Assembly: GCF_006491645.1 (NCBI RefSeq)
Contig: NZ_VDCZ01000006.1
Coordinates: forward strand, 158,461 to 222,460
Reading direction: 5' to 3'
DNA: 64,000 bases
Origin: Flavobacterium profundi
GTDB taxonomy: Bacteria; Bacteroidota; Bacteroidia; Flavobacteriales; Flavobacteriaceae
Of the stretch, positions 18,065 to 26,684 are shown in pieces. The position numbers and the translations under genes were made by a program. Numbering within the stretch: the stretch's first letter is position 1; each line of letters opens with the position of its first letter. The notes under the pieces are model-generated. The model had not been told where the DNA came from. It saw only the letters and a program-made list of their open reading frames with translations, and ran no database searches.

Positions 18065-20926
18065 TTAATACAAGTCATACTTAAGACCAAACGTTAGACG
18101 TTGCCCATAGAATTCGGCTTGTTGGGTTCTACTGCGGACCGATTGAAAATAGCGTAACGGTTGGTTGGTAATGTTCTTCAATTCCCCATACAAACTTAGT
18201 TTTTTAGATAGGTTTATGCCAATATTAAAATCAAAAAAGAGTTGTTGGTCATAATACCGATCTTCAAAGCTATTCCCTCCAATTTCATCGATATAGGCAT
18301 CTGAGAAATTAGCAGAGAAACGCGCATTAAAATACTTATTGGCATACCCTAAGGAAGCATTTAGCAAATTAGGAGCGGTATTGGGTAAATCCAAATCATC
18401 GCGTTCTTCACCATCTTCGTTGCGTATTCCAGTGGCTTTAGACGTTAGGAAGGTATAATTTACATACACACTAAAGTTTTTCGCAAAACCGGGCAAGAAA
18501 TCCAATTGTCTTTGGAACGCGAATTCCGCACCAAAAATAGTAGCAGCATCCCCGTTTAAAGGTTGGTACACCCGATAGCCTGTTGTTCCAGTACCCAAGG
18601 CATCTGAAGAAGCTTCTTCTTGGTATTGGTACACAAAATCATTGATCTTTTTAAAGAACAAACCACCAGAAAGCAAACCAACACTTTTAAAATAATATTC
18701 TCCAATAACATCAAAGTTCATCGAAGTAGTCGCTTTTAAATCGGGGTTACCAATAAAGATTTCCTCATCACCAGAAACAATATCAATAGTAGGAATTAAG
18801 TCTACATAATTGGGTCTTGCTAATGTATTGGTCCATGCCAAACGGAAAACCGTATTATTATTAGGAGCATATTTAAAATGCACACCGGGTAACACATTGG
18901 TATACGCATTTTCCTTAGTAACCGTTCCAACTAAATCGTCTTCATCTTCAATTTGATTCCCTGTAGCTTTTAGTTGAGTTGCTTCTACACGCACACCAAT
19001 CAAGGTTTGTAATTTATCGGTTAGGTTTTGAGTGGTCATCACATAACCTGCCCATACATTTTCACTTACGTTATAATTGGCTCTTAAAAATTCAGAAGGC
19101 ACCGATTCACCGTTTACTAATGCCAAAGCACCTAGCCAATTGGCATCGATATATCCTCCTAAATTGTATTTGTCGCCCGCTAAGAAAGCATCATTCGAAA
19201 GGTCTTTTAAACCCGTTAAATCCATAGTAGGATAAACACTTTCTAAATCGTATTCAAAGAAGTTATTGTCTCTGCTTTTGTTTTTAAAACGACCTCTTGC
19301 TCCAAACTTAAGTGTTCCATTGGCTGTACCAAAAAGAGAAGCAGGTAGTTCAAAGTGCGTAAAGAAGTTGACATCTTCTTCTTCTGTATATTGATATTCT
19401 TCTGTGATTTCATCAAATTCAAAAGCATTGAATGCAGTAGCATCCGCTGGATTTTCAGCAGACAACATAGGAAACTCACTATCCGAAAAGTCATTTATTA
19501 CCGTATATTCCGTTTCATATTTAGCATAGCGTTCGTTTTTTCTTTCTTCCGAAGCTTTGGCATACGAAACCATCCAATCCGCTTTTACTTTACCTAAGAA
19601 ATGTTTTCCACCTAGAGAATAATTTTGCATTCTTTGGTCTTCCAAACGGCGGTTTTTATTTCTATTGTTATCAATACCGCCTTTGGTTTCTTTAGCCACT
19701 TCTGCAGGAAAGCGTGACGGAAAACCATTGGTAATGGTAAAATCACCCGCTTCTATATCTTCAGCATCTAGCATTTCATAAGACGTACGGTATCTATTTT
19801 CACGATCGTCGCGCCAGTTGTACATCGATTTCAAATACAAGTTATGATTGGGATTAATTTGGTAATCCAAATTGGCCGAAAAACTTCTACGCACACGTTG
19901 TACCAAGTATTTTCGTGTTTCAAAAGCATTGGTATATGGGTTTACGGCCACTTCCTCTAAAATAGGGTCGCCATCCACATCGTCTACACCGGTGTAATAT
20001 TCAAACTCATCCGTCCATTCGGCTTCTATATTATCCGAACCAAAATCGGTATCGTTAATAGAAGCGGCTACCATCCAACCTAATTTTTTGTCTTTGGTAC
20101 GGTCGCCAATAAGTAGCGCACCATTTAAAATACGTTTGTTAGTAATAAAACTAATTCCAGAACCCAAAGTACTTGATAATCGGAATTGTTGCGGTGCTGT
20201 TGCCGTAACTAAATTAACAGAACCTCCTAAAGCATCCCCATCCATATCTGGTGTTACGGCTTTGGTTAACTCAATGGTTTGGATCATATCGGAAGGAATT
20301 AAGTCCATTTGTACGTTTCTATTATCGCCTTCCGCTGAGGGGATTCTACTACCATTTAACGTAACCGAATTCAATTGAGGAGACAAACCACGAACAATAA
20401 TATTTCGTGCTTCCCCTTGATCAACTTGCATGGTCACACCCGAAATACGTTTTACCGCATCACCAATGTTGGCATCTGGGAATTTCCCAATTTGGTCAGT
20501 GGAAACCACATTCGTAATATTGATGTTGTTTTTTTGTGTATTTAAAGCCTTAGCCTGTCCGCTTAAGCCATACGAAACCACTTCTACTTCATTAAGCGTT
20601 AGGTTTTTGGGTTGTAGCGCAATGGCAAGTGTAGTTGTTTGATTTTCTAGTACAGTTACTTCTTGTTCTAAATCTTCATAACCTAAAAAAGAAATTTGGA
20701 GTTGGTACGTTCCAGCCGGAATAGCCAGCATCGAAAATTTACCATCGAAGTCGGTTGTAGCTCCTTTATTTAAAGAAGCAATAAGAACAGTTGCACCAGT
20801 TAAGTAGAAATTGTTTTCATCTACGATAGTACCTGTAATACTTCCTTTTTGAGCCATAGCAGTACACGTTATCAGGGTTAAAAATAACGTTACAAATAGC
20901 CTTTTTACAAAGCACAGTTTTCTCAT
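18065..20926 (-). CDS. TonB-dependent outer-membrane receptor, probably for phytate or another phosphoester
   Basis: 953 aa from ATG 20926. I chose this start because a signal peptide begins there (MRKLCFVKRLFVTLFLTLIT..AMAQ) and because a -7 box TACATTTG lies at 20950-20957, so the longer frame from 20965 would begin upstream of the transcript. Order: signal peptide, carboxypeptidase-regulatory-like domain at about 22-110 (GSITGTIVDENNFYLTGATV), plug domain at about 120-235 (DAVKRISGVTM, NIIVRGLSPQ, LNGSRIPSAEGDNR, DALGGSVNLVT), then a 22-strand barrel ending in LTFGLKYDLY. No SusD partner is present, so it is not a classic glycan PUL. Neighbouring phytase and regulator suggest uptake of phytate breakdown products. 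Confidence 0.88.
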   Translation of the reverse strand: MRKLCFVKRLFVTLFLTLITCTAMAQKGSITGTIVDENNFYLTGATVLIASLNKGATTDFDGKFSMLAIPAGTYQLQISFLGYEDLEQEVTVLENQTTTLAIALQPKNLTLNEVEVVSYGLSGQAKALNTQKNNINITNVVSTDQIGKFPDANIGDAVKRISGVTMQVDQGEARNIIVRGLSPQLNSVTLNGSRIPSAEGDNRNVQMDLIPSDMIQTIELTKAVTPDMDGDALGGSVNLVTATAPQQFRLSSTLGSGISFITNKRILNGALLIGDRTKDKKLGWMVAASINDTDFGSDNIEAEWTDEFEYYTGVDDVDGDPILEEVAVNPYTNAFETRKYLVQRVRRSFSANLDYQINPNHNLYLKSMYNWRDDRENRYRTSYEMLDAEDIEAGDFTITNGFPSRFPAEVAKETKGGIDNNRNKNRRLEDQRMQNYSLGGKHFLGKVKADWMVSYAKASEERKNERYAKYETEYTVINDFSDSEFPMLSAENPADATAFNAFEFDEITEEYQYTEEEDVNFFTHFELPASLFGTANGTLKFGARGRFKNKSRDNNFFEYDLESVYPTMDLTGLKDLSNDAFLAGDKYNLGGYIDANWLGALALVNGESVPSEFLRANYNVSENVWAGYVMTTQNLTDKLQTLIGVRVEATQLKATGNQIEDEDDLVGTVTKENAYTNVLPGVHFKYAPNNNTVFRLAWTNTLARPNYVDLIPTIDIVSGDEEIFIGNPDLKATTSMNFDVIGEYYFKSVGLLSGGLFFKKINDFVYQYQEEASSDALGTGTTGYRVYQPLNGDAATIFGAEFAFQRQLDFLPGFAKNFSVYVNYTFLTSKATGIRNEDGEERDDLDLPNTAPNLLNASLGYANKYFNARFSANFSDAYIDEIGGNSFEDRYYDQQLFFDFNIGINLSKKLSLYGELKNITNQPLRYFQSVRSRTQQAEFYGQRLTFGLKYDLY

Positions 20927-20949
20927 TTTTTTTAGTTTTACATTTCTGA

Positions 20950-20957
20950 CAAATGTA
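20950..20957 (-). promoter_or_regulatory. -7 promoter box of the TonB receptor gene
   Basis: TACATTTG on the minus strand matches TAnnTTTG and ends 23 bp before ATG 20926. No TTG was seen at 17-23 bp upstream, so a regulated promoter is possible. Confidence 0.5.
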
Positions 20958-21092
20958 GGTCCCATAAGGGATTATTCGTTTTTAAGCTAGGCAACAAAGA
21001 GGCAACAACTCCTTTTTTTTAAGTTACAAGAAGGCAACAATAACACTTTATTTACATTAAGCTAACCCTAAGAAAAAAACAGTATTTTTTTC

Positions 21093-22649
21093 TTACAATT
21101 CGAGTAAAAAAGTGATTAATTCTGCTTTAGCATCGATAGGTAGTTTTTTCCTAAAACGATGTCTTGCTACGCGCACACTATCAGGTGTGACCCTAAGAAT
21201 TGCTGCAATCTCTTTAGAAGATAAATTGAGTCGTAATAAAATACCCAGTTTTAATTCGGCAGGAGAGAGGCTTTCGGTGGCAACTTTAGAAAGTTTTTTA
21301 ATAAAATCGGGATGTATTTCTTCAAAGAATACGGTAAATTCTTCCCATTCATTTTCTTGTTGCAATACAAAGTCAATTTCGTTAGAAATCTCTTTAATTT
21401 TAACTTCTAGGAGTTCGTTTTTGCGCCCCATACTATTTTTTAGTTTGGTCGAAAGTTCGGATAGCATTTTGTTCTTTTGCGCTATGTGTAAGCTATAACG
21501 AGAAAGTGCAGCTGTTTTTAATTCTAAATCCCGTTGTAAATTCTTTTCTTCAATTTCCTTTTTTTCCAATTCCGCTTTTAAGGTTTGTTGTTTGTAATTT
21601 TGAATTTTAAGTGTTGCTTTTCTCTTTTTTTGATAATAGACATATACCACTGCCATTGCAAATAGGAGTGCTACTGCTAAAATGAGTAGGGTTTTCTGAT
21701 TGGCTTGGCTTACTTTATTTTGTTCTTGCAGAATTTTTATTTGATTTTCCTTCTGATTGATTTTATAATCCGCTTGCAAGAGATTGACTAGATTTTTATT
21801 TTCATTGGCAACCGCCTTTTGATTGTACTCATCAGCTATGAGTTTGTGTTCGTAGGCTTTTTGATAATTGGAAAGTAAGGCATAGGCTTTTGCTAAATCT
21901 TTATGACCGCTTTCTAAGAGATGATTGTCATTTAGTTTTTGGGCTAAGGTTAGCGATAAATTGGTATACGGAATTCCTTTTTTTAGCTCCCCTCTTTTTC
22001 GGTAGACATCACCTAGATTATTTAAAACATTAGCTTCTTGTTTCGATTGAGACCCTTTAAGGAGTTGGTACGCTTTGTTAAAATAGCTATGCGCCTTGTC
22101 AAACTGTTCCAAGTCTTCATAAATGCTGCCAATATTTTCATGAACCACAGCTATTTCTATCACATCGGTTTTGGTATTCAAAAAAGCCAGACTCTCATTT
22201 TCAAATTCCAAAGCGGTTTTATATTCACCTCTTTTTTCTGCATTTTCACCCAGTAAACTAAAAGCTAAGGCTTGTCCTTTGGTGTATTTTAATTGTTTCG
22301 CTACTGTTGATGCTTCCTGTAAAAAAGGTAAGGCCTGTTCGTATTTATGCATGGCATGATAGACTTTACCAATGGCATTATTAATTTGAACCAATAGTGT
22401 GTCTTTTTTATGCGTTTGTATTTGTTTTAATGCGTCTTGATAATACGATAAGGCATTGGCATACAGCCCATACTGGTTGTAAATAGTACCTAATTCAAGC
22501 ATTTTTAACGCGATGTCTGGACTGTTTTTATTTTTTAGGGCAAGGTCTAATCCCTTTTTTTTAGTTTTCAGTTGTGTTTCGACCCAATCCTTTTGGGCAA
22601 ACAAAGTTGAGGTGGTTAACAGAAACAGTAAGATAAAACGAACCAGCAT
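21093..22649 (-). CDS. Membrane-anchored TPR protein with C-terminal LuxR-like HTH (regulator)
   Basis: 518 aa. Signal peptide (MLVRFILLFLLTTSTLFAQ), then about six TPR units at 40-275 (for example YANALSYYQDALKQI, YKTALEFENESLAFL, FDKAHSYFNKAYQLL), one transmembrane helix at about 318-337 (LLILAVALLFAMAVVYVYY), a coiled coil at about 345-420 and a C-terminal helix-turn-helix at about 455-518 (LSPAELKLGILLRLNLSSKEIAAILRVTPDSVRVARHR). In Bacteroidetes this layout is a one-protein regulator that senses in the periplasm and binds DNA from the membrane. It lies 127 bp from the divergently controlled region of the TonB receptor, on the same strand, and probably controls receptor and phytase. The exact signal is unknown. 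Confidence 0.8.
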   Translation of the reverse strand: MLVRFILLFLLTTSTLFAQKDWVETQLKTKKKGLDLALKNKNSPDIALKMLELGTIYNQYGLYANALSYYQDALKQIQTHKKDTLLVQINNAIGKVYHAMHKYEQALPFLQEASTVAKQLKYTKGQALAFSLLGENAEKRGEYKTALEFENESLAFLNTKTDVIEIAVVHENIGSIYEDLEQFDKAHSYFNKAYQLLKGSQSKQEANVLNNLGDVYRKRGELKKGIPYTNLSLTLAQKLNDNHLLESGHKDLAKAYALLSNYQKAYEHKLIADEYNQKAVANENKNLVNLLQADYKINQKENQIKILQEQNKVSQANQKTLLILAVALLFAMAVVYVYYQKKRKATLKIQNYKQQTLKAELEKKEIEEKNLQRDLELKTAALSRYSLHIAQKNKMLSELSTKLKNSMGRKNELLEVKIKEISNEIDFVLQQENEWEEFTVFFEEIHPDFIKKLSKVATESLSPAELKLGILLRLNLSSKEIAAILRVTPDSVRVARHRFRKKLPIDAKAELITFLLEL

Positions 22650-22734
22650 TAGTTAAGATTAAATGAACTTACAAATAAGAGAGAATTACATTAAGTTACA
22701 ATGATTTTAAAGTTAAGTAATGATTACTATTTTT

Positions 22735-22817
22735 AGTACTTAGTACTTAGTACTTAGTTGTTAGTACTTAGTGATTCGGAAAGTGGGACTGAATATTGAG
22801 ACTGATAACCGATAACC
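22735..22817. repeat. TTAGTAC heptamers followed by copy 2 of the 63-bp dispersed repeat
   Basis: Three to four TTAGTAC units lead into a segment (22755-22817) almost identical to 16631-16693, same orientation. It sits between the divergent genes at 22649 and 22903. Confidence 0.8.
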
Positions 22818-22902
22818 TTAAAGTTATGCTAAAATAGAATTCGTTGAAACGATTAATTTATATCTTAGTTTCTTTTTAGAACGGAACTATAAACTATTAA
22901 TC

Positions 22903-23934
22903 ATGCGCAAACAATTTGGTGCTAAACCTACCAAAGCCGATATACAACAGTACGAGCAATCTCCACAATGGGATGGTGAACATTTTGTAAATAGCATACC
23001 TACTTCTATGGCTATTTCTTTACGAACATTACCGAAGTTATTGTACAAACAATTTTGTGAAAAGAAAGACCGCGAACCTTCACAGCCCTTACCGATAGTA
23101 CCTTTTGATAAAGAGGCATTTGTAACCGATGACCATGAGGTGCGTTACATTTGGTACGGACATTCGGTAGTGCTCTTGCGAATACAAGGGAAAAACATCT
23201 TAATTGATCCGATGTTTGGCAGTAATGCAGCACCTATTGCACCTTTTCCCATAAAGCGTTTTTCTGAAAATACATTGGCTATTATAGATGAATTACCAAC
23301 AATAGATGTCGTACTCTTGTCTCACGATCATTACGACCATTTGGATTACGATAGCATTCAAAAGTTACAATCGAAAGTGAAACAGTTTTATGTCGCTTTA
23401 GGAGTGAAAAGACATTTAGTGAAATGGAATATAAAACCTGAAAGCATCACTGAATTTGACTGGTGGCAACAAGTAAACTTTCACGATATCAACATTACGT
23501 TTACACCCACACGACATTTTTCCGGAAGAGGGTTAACCGATAGGGCCAAATCCTTATGGGGCGGTTGGGCACTGCAAACCCCTACTGAAAACATTTGGTT
23601 TAGTGGAGATAGTGGTTACGGACCTCATTTTGAGGTAATAGGGAAACGCTTAGGGACTTTTGACTTTGCCTTTATGGAATGCGGTCAATATAATGAAAAC
23701 TGGAGTCAGATACATATGTTTCCAGAAGAAACTGTGCAAGCTGCTATTGATGCTGGGGTGCGAAACATGATGCCCGTCCATTGGGCCGGTTTTGCATTGG
23801 CACAACACACCTGGACCGATCCTGTAGTGCGTTTTGTAGCCGCTGCAGAAAAACACGAGTGTTTGTACCACGTACCGCAATTAGGAACTGTACAAAAAAT
23901 AACGAATCAAAATCACACCGCTTGGTGGCAATAA
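22903..23934 (+). CDS. Metallo-beta-lactamase-fold hydrolase, NAPE-PLD/UlaG-like
   Basis: 343 aa, cytoplasmic, no signal peptide. The zinc-binding HDHYDH is at 141-146 in the context LLSHDHYDHLDYDSI, preceded by WYGHSVVLLRIQGKNILIDPMFG. Further family metal ligands lie in FSGDSGYG and VHWAGF. The conserved early segment (YEQSPQWDGEHFVNSIP) is typical of the RomA/NAPE-PLD-like group, often annotated as phosphodiesterase or outer-membrane regulator. The natural substrate cannot be told. It ends 8 bp before the carbonic anhydrase gene, so the two are probably one transcript. The pairing itself is not one I know as functional. Confidence 0.85.
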   Translation: MRKQFGAKPTKADIQQYEQSPQWDGEHFVNSIPTSMAISLRTLPKLLYKQFCEKKDREPSQPLPIVPFDKEAFVTDDHEVRYIWYGHSVVLLRIQGKNILIDPMFGSNAAPIAPFPIKRFSENTLAIIDELPTIDVVLLSHDHYDHLDYDSIQKLQSKVKQFYVALGVKRHLVKWNIKPESITEFDWWQQVNFHDINITFTPTRHFSGRGLTDRAKSLWGGWALQTPTENIWFSGDSGYGPHFEVIGKRLGTFDFAFMECGQYNENWSQIHMFPEETVQAAIDAGVRNMMPVHWAGFALAQHTWTDPVVRFVAAAEKHECLYHVPQLGTVQKITNQNHTAWWQ

Positions 23935-23942
23935 ACAATACC

Positions 23943-24581
23943 ATGGATTTATACAATCAAATATTTCAGAACAATCAAGAATGGATTAGTAGTAAGAAAG
24001 CAACCAACGATTCTTTCTTCAAGTACTTAGCAGAAGGACAATCTCCAGAAATCTTATATATCGGTTGTAGCGATAGTCGCGTTACCGCAGAAGAAATGAC
24101 AGGAGTAGAACCCGGGCAAATGTTTGTACATCGTAACATTGCAAATTTGGTTCCTAATAACGATAACAATTCGGCATCGGTAATTGAATATGCTATCGAA
24201 TATTTAAAAGTCAAACATGTAGTCGTTTGCGGTCACTATTTTTGTGGAGGCGTAAAAGCTGCTATGGAAGCCAAAGACTTGGGTGTTTTAAACCCTTGGT
24301 TGCGTAATATTAGAGACGTATATCGTTTGCATGAAGAAGAGTTAGATGCTATTTCTGATGAAACCGAACGTTATAAAAGATTGGTAGAAATTAATGTAGA
24401 AGAACAATGTTTGAATGTGATTAAAACCGCAGTACTACAAAGACATTATTTGAACAGTGGTTTTCCTATTGTTCACGGTTGGGTTTTCGATATTAAATCG
24501 GGTAAACTGATTGACTTACATATTAATTTCGAACAAAAGCTAAAGCAGATTCAGAAGATTTATAATTTGGGTGGGAAGTAA
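23943..24581 (+). CDS. Beta-class carbonic anhydrase
   Basis: 212 aa from ATG 23943. A longer in-frame opening from 23781 overlaps the previous gene by 150 bp and adds non-homologous residues, so it is rejected. Zinc ligands are C42, H98 and C101 with the D44-R46 dyad (IGCSDSRV; VCGHYFCGGVKA). It interconverts CO2 and bicarbonate in the cytoplasm. The segment EPGQMFVHRNIANLV is the usual family block. Length is typical for the clade. A TetR-controlled locus follows 112 bp later but is probably independent. Confidence 0.93.
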   Translation: MDLYNQIFQNNQEWISSKKATNDSFFKYLAEGQSPEILYIGCSDSRVTAEEMTGVEPGQMFVHRNIANLVPNNDNNSASVIEYAIEYLKVKHVVVCGHYFCGGVKAAMEAKDLGVLNPWLRNIRDVYRLHEEELDAISDETERYKRLVEINVEEQCLNVIKTAVLQRHYLNSGFPIVHGWVFDIKSGKLIDLHINFEQKLKQIQKIYNLGGK

Positions 24582-24640
24582 CACATTATCAATTTTCTTT
24601 ATAGCACCATTAGAAAAAAATGAGATAAATTTTCTTATTC

Positions 24641-24656
24641 TGAAACACTCGTTTCA
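24641..24656 (+). promoter_or_regulatory. TetR operator site 1, upstream of tetR
   Basis: TGAAACACTCGTTTCA has 6-bp perfect arms TGAAAC/GTTTCA around 4 bp. It lies 10 bp upstream of the -7 box, so a bound repressor would cover the -33 region. Its exact reverse complement occurs at 25294-25309. Confidence 0.75.
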
Positions 24657-24666
24657 AAAAAAGATT

Positions 24667-24674
24667 TATCTTTG
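24667..24674 (+). promoter_or_regulatory. -7 promoter box of the tetR gene
   Basis: TATCTTTG matches TAnnTTTG and lies 19 bp before the ATG at 24694. The -33 position is covered by operator site 1. Confidence 0.65.
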
Positions 24675-24693
24675 TAACCATAATTAGAAATAT

Positions 24694-25272
24694 ATGGCGC
24701 GCTGTGTAGAATTTAATGAAGTTGAAAAGATTGAAAAAGCAATGAATGTCTTTTGGGAAAAAGGCTACAATGCTACTTCTATGCAAGACCTTGTAGATGC
24801 GATGCAAATTAACAGAAGTAGTTTGTACAACACTATTGGAGACAAACACCAGCTGTTCATGAAATGTATAACTACTTATTTTGAAGCTAGTTTGTGTGAA
24901 TTACAACAAAAAGTAGCGCAAGAGAAGTCGGCCATGCAAGCGTTAACCAATATTATTAATGACAAAGTCGCTTCTATAGTAGATACTGAAAAGAGTTGTT
25001 TAGGCGTAAAGTCGATTTTCGAGATGGCTTCAGAAGATGTAGATGTACGAAATCTGTTGACCAAAAAGAATGCGGTTTTCATTGGCTTTATTACTGAAAT
25101 TGTACAAAAAGCCATGCAAGAAGGCTCTTTAGACGATACAGAAGATCCAGGTTTATTAGCAGAATATATCATGACCTCTTTTACAGGATGGAAGCAAGCC
25201 TATATTTTGCATAGAGACCCAATCAAGATTAAGAAAATGGCCAGTTTTTTAATAAAGAACATTAGTAAATAA
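24694..25272 (+). CDS. TetR/AcrR-family transcriptional repressor
   Basis: 192 aa. The N-terminal HTH covers about 1-58 (IEKAMNVFWEKGYNATSMQDLVDAMQ, then INRSSLYNTIGDKHQLF), the standard TetR recognition helix. The C-terminal ligand domain is rich in Cys/Met and not specific. The ligand is unknown. Four similar palindromes around it (24641, 25294, 25350, 25415) are probably its operators: one at its own promoter (autoregulation) and three between it and the exported DUF2147 gene downstream. The target is therefore most likely that gene and the small membrane protein after it. Confidence 0.9.
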   Translation: MARCVEFNEVEKIEKAMNVFWEKGYNATSMQDLVDAMQINRSSLYNTIGDKHQLFMKCITTYFEASLCELQQKVAQEKSAMQALTNIINDKVASIVDTEKSCLGVKSIFEMASEDVDVRNLLTKKNAVFIGFITEIVQKAMQEGSLDDTEDPGLLAEYIMTSFTGWKQAYILHRDPIKIKKMASFLIKNISK

Positions 25273-25293
25273 TGTTTTTTTTAAGATGTTTTT

Positions 25294-25309
25294 TGAAACG
25301 AGTGTTTCA
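25294..25309 (+). promoter_or_regulatory. TetR operator site 2
   Basis: TGAAACGAGTGTTTCA is the exact reverse complement of site 1, located 21 bp after the tetR stop codon. Confidence 0.7.
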
Positions 25310-25349
25310 AATTAAAGAAGAGCATTTCTCTTTTTTTTAAGCGTCATTC

Positions 25350-25365
25350 TGGAACGGTTATTTCA
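25350..25365 (+). promoter_or_regulatory. TetR operator site 3 (degenerate)
   Basis: TGGAACGGTTATTTCA keeps the outer bases of the palindrome and the following AAAT. It starts 56 bp after the start of site 2. Confidence 0.5.
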
Positions 25366-25414
25366 AATTATAGTTGGATAAATAAATTAATAATGAGTCA
25401 ATTAGATTTAATTC

Positions 25415-25430
25415 TGAAACGAATAGTTCA
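25415..25430 (+). promoter_or_regulatory. TetR operator site 4, before the DUF2147 gene
   Basis: TGAAACGAATAGTTCA has a perfect left arm and one changed base in the right arm. It starts 65 bp after the start of site 3 and 44 bp before ATG 25459, the right place to control that gene. Confidence 0.6.
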
Positions 25431-25458
25431 AAATAAACACTATATAAATACAGCAATC

Positions 25459-25830
25459 ATGAAAAAAAACATACTTCTCTTCTTTGTACTATTTGTCTTC
25501 TTGGGGCAAGCGATAGGACAAGATCAATTTGTAGGTGATTGGCAAACCAATCAAGGGAAATTAAAGGTCGAAATTTACAAACAGGAAGCCTATTATTATG
25601 CGAAGATTAAAGCCAGCGAGAATAAAGAAACTTTAGGAAAAGTAATTTTAATTCAAATGGTAAAAAAGACACCCACGAAGTTATATGGCGGTACTTTTTT
25701 TGACGAAAGCGAGGGATCAGAATTTGAAGCTTTACTAAAATTAATAGATGCGAATACTATGAAATTAAGAGTCTTAACAGGATGGTTTAGCAAAATAATG
25801 ATTTGGAACCGAGTCGGAACGATACCGTAG
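25459..25830 (+). CDS. Exported DUF2147 protein
   Basis: 123 aa from ATG 25459. A longer frame from 25393 would include operator site 4 and push the signal peptide to residue 23, so it is rejected. The signal peptide MKKNILLFFVLFVFLGQAIG ends before Q21. The mature part fits DUF2147: GDWQTNQGKLKVEIYKQEAY, a central glycine-rich GGTFFDESEGSEF and a C-terminal GWFSKIMIWNRV. Members are periplasmic or outer-membrane lipocalin-like proteins of unknown role. Control by the adjacent TetR is inferred from the operators. Confidence 0.75.
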   Translation: MKKNILLFFVLFVFLGQAIGQDQFVGDWQTNQGKLKVEIYKQEAYYYAKIKASENKETLGKVILIQMVKKTPTKLYGGTFFDESEGSEFEALLKLIDANTMKLRVLTGWFSKIMIWNRVGTIP

Positions 25831-25858
25831 CTACTTTCTAAAACCAAACCAAACAACA

Positions 25859-26026
25859 ATGAAAAAAACACTATATATCATCAAGAAAGGATATCAAGCA
25901 GTAGCATTCCTTTCTCTAAAACCGAATTTTATGAAAAACAGAAATATCACCCTTAACGAAATTGGCCTATTTTTATCATGTGTTTTAATGGTAGCGGCCT
26001 TAATTTATATACGATCCAATTCCTAA
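25859..26026 (+). CDS. Small single-pass membrane protein
   Basis: 55 aa, unrecognised. ATG 25859 lies 29 bp after the DUF2147 stop. The N-terminal half is basic (MKKTLYIIKKGYQ, MKNRN), and the C-terminal half is one hydrophobic helix (IGLFLSCVLMVAALIYI, about 36-52), so an N-in orientation is expected. A second possible start is the inner Met 25. A terminator follows at 26051. Because it is between the DUF2147 gene and that terminator, it should share the TetR-controlled transcript. Confidence 0.5.
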   Translation: MKKTLYIIKKGYQAVAFLSLKPNFMKNRNITLNEIGLFLSCVLMVAALIYIRSNS

Positions 26027-26050
26027 TTTGAATTGCAAATAGAAAATAGT

Positions 26051-26082
26051 AAAAAACCACGCTGTTACAGAGTGGTTTTTTT
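26051..26082 (+). terminator. Terminator of the tetR-DUF2147 locus
   Basis: AACCAC and GTGGTT pair around an 11-nt loop, with AAAA before and a run of T after. The sequence ACCACNCT..AGNGTGGT recurs at 40621-40645. Confidence 0.75.
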
Positions 26083-26174
26083 ATTATTTTTGAGAAAAGA
26101 TTATTTCTTTATAAGGCTATTCGCTCGGATTGTAAATCCGCCTTTACTTTGCATTTTAAAAAATCACTAAATTT

Positions 26175-26684
26175 ATGAAAAACTGCTTAGTATTAATAGC
26201 ACTACTATTGCCTTTTTATTTAAAAGCACAGTCTAAAGAAGTTGATACAATTTCAATTGTATTCAAAGCTAAGTTGTTTACTATAAGTAATCATGGCTAT
26301 AATGAAAAAAACACTTTAATAAATAATATTGAAAACATACCCTATTCTACATATGGGAATAATGAGTTCCTCTTTATTAAAATAAAAAGCAGGTATTTTT
26401 GTTTTGATTTAAAAGATGAGAAATCATATGCCAGAACTATTTGGTGTGATTGTGATTATTATGTTTGTTATTCTGTTAAAAAAGATGTTTATTATTTATT
26501 AGGAGGATTTAAAAATGACAATATCGAGGAATTTTCCAGAGAATATTATGGTTCTTTATTTAGTACTGCTTGGGATTATAAATTAGAGGATAAATCTTTA
26601 AGTGAATTTATTAAATATATTAATTTAGGTAAATTAAAAAAGGCAAAAAAATGCTTTGATAAATGTACTGAAACATGGAATTAA
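26175..26684 (+). CDS. Small exported protein of unknown function
   Basis: 169 aa, no recognised family. The signal peptide is MKNCLVLIALLLPFYLKAQ. The mature part is rich in Tyr and Lys with six Cys, including CDCDYYVC and CFDKC, so disulfides are likely. Gene overlaps the next by 10 bp, so they form a transcription unit. Codon use is strongly A/T-biased, like the other genes up to 31527, and poorer in G/C than the flanking core genes. Confidence 0.6.
   Translation: MKNCLVLIALLLPFYLKAQSKEVDTISIVFKAKLFTISNHGYNEKNTLINNIENIPYSTYGNNEFLFIKIKSRYFCFDLKDEKSYARTIWCDCDYYVCYSVKKDVYYLLGGFKNDNIEEFSREYYGSLFSTAWDYKLEDKSLSEFIKYINLGKLKKAKKCFDKCTETWN

Noticed and set aside
23781..23942. N-terminal extension of the carbonic anhydrase
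   Set aside because: It lies inside the upstream hydrolase gene in another frame; the family begins at ATG 23943.
25393..25458. N-terminal extension of the DUF2147 gene
   Set aside because: It contains operator site 4 and pushes the signal peptide inside; the start at 25459 fits.
26126..26140. tRNA-like anticodon arm (CGGATTGTAAATCCG)
   Set aside because: Only a 6-bp hairpin stem; no acceptor, D or T arms are found around it.
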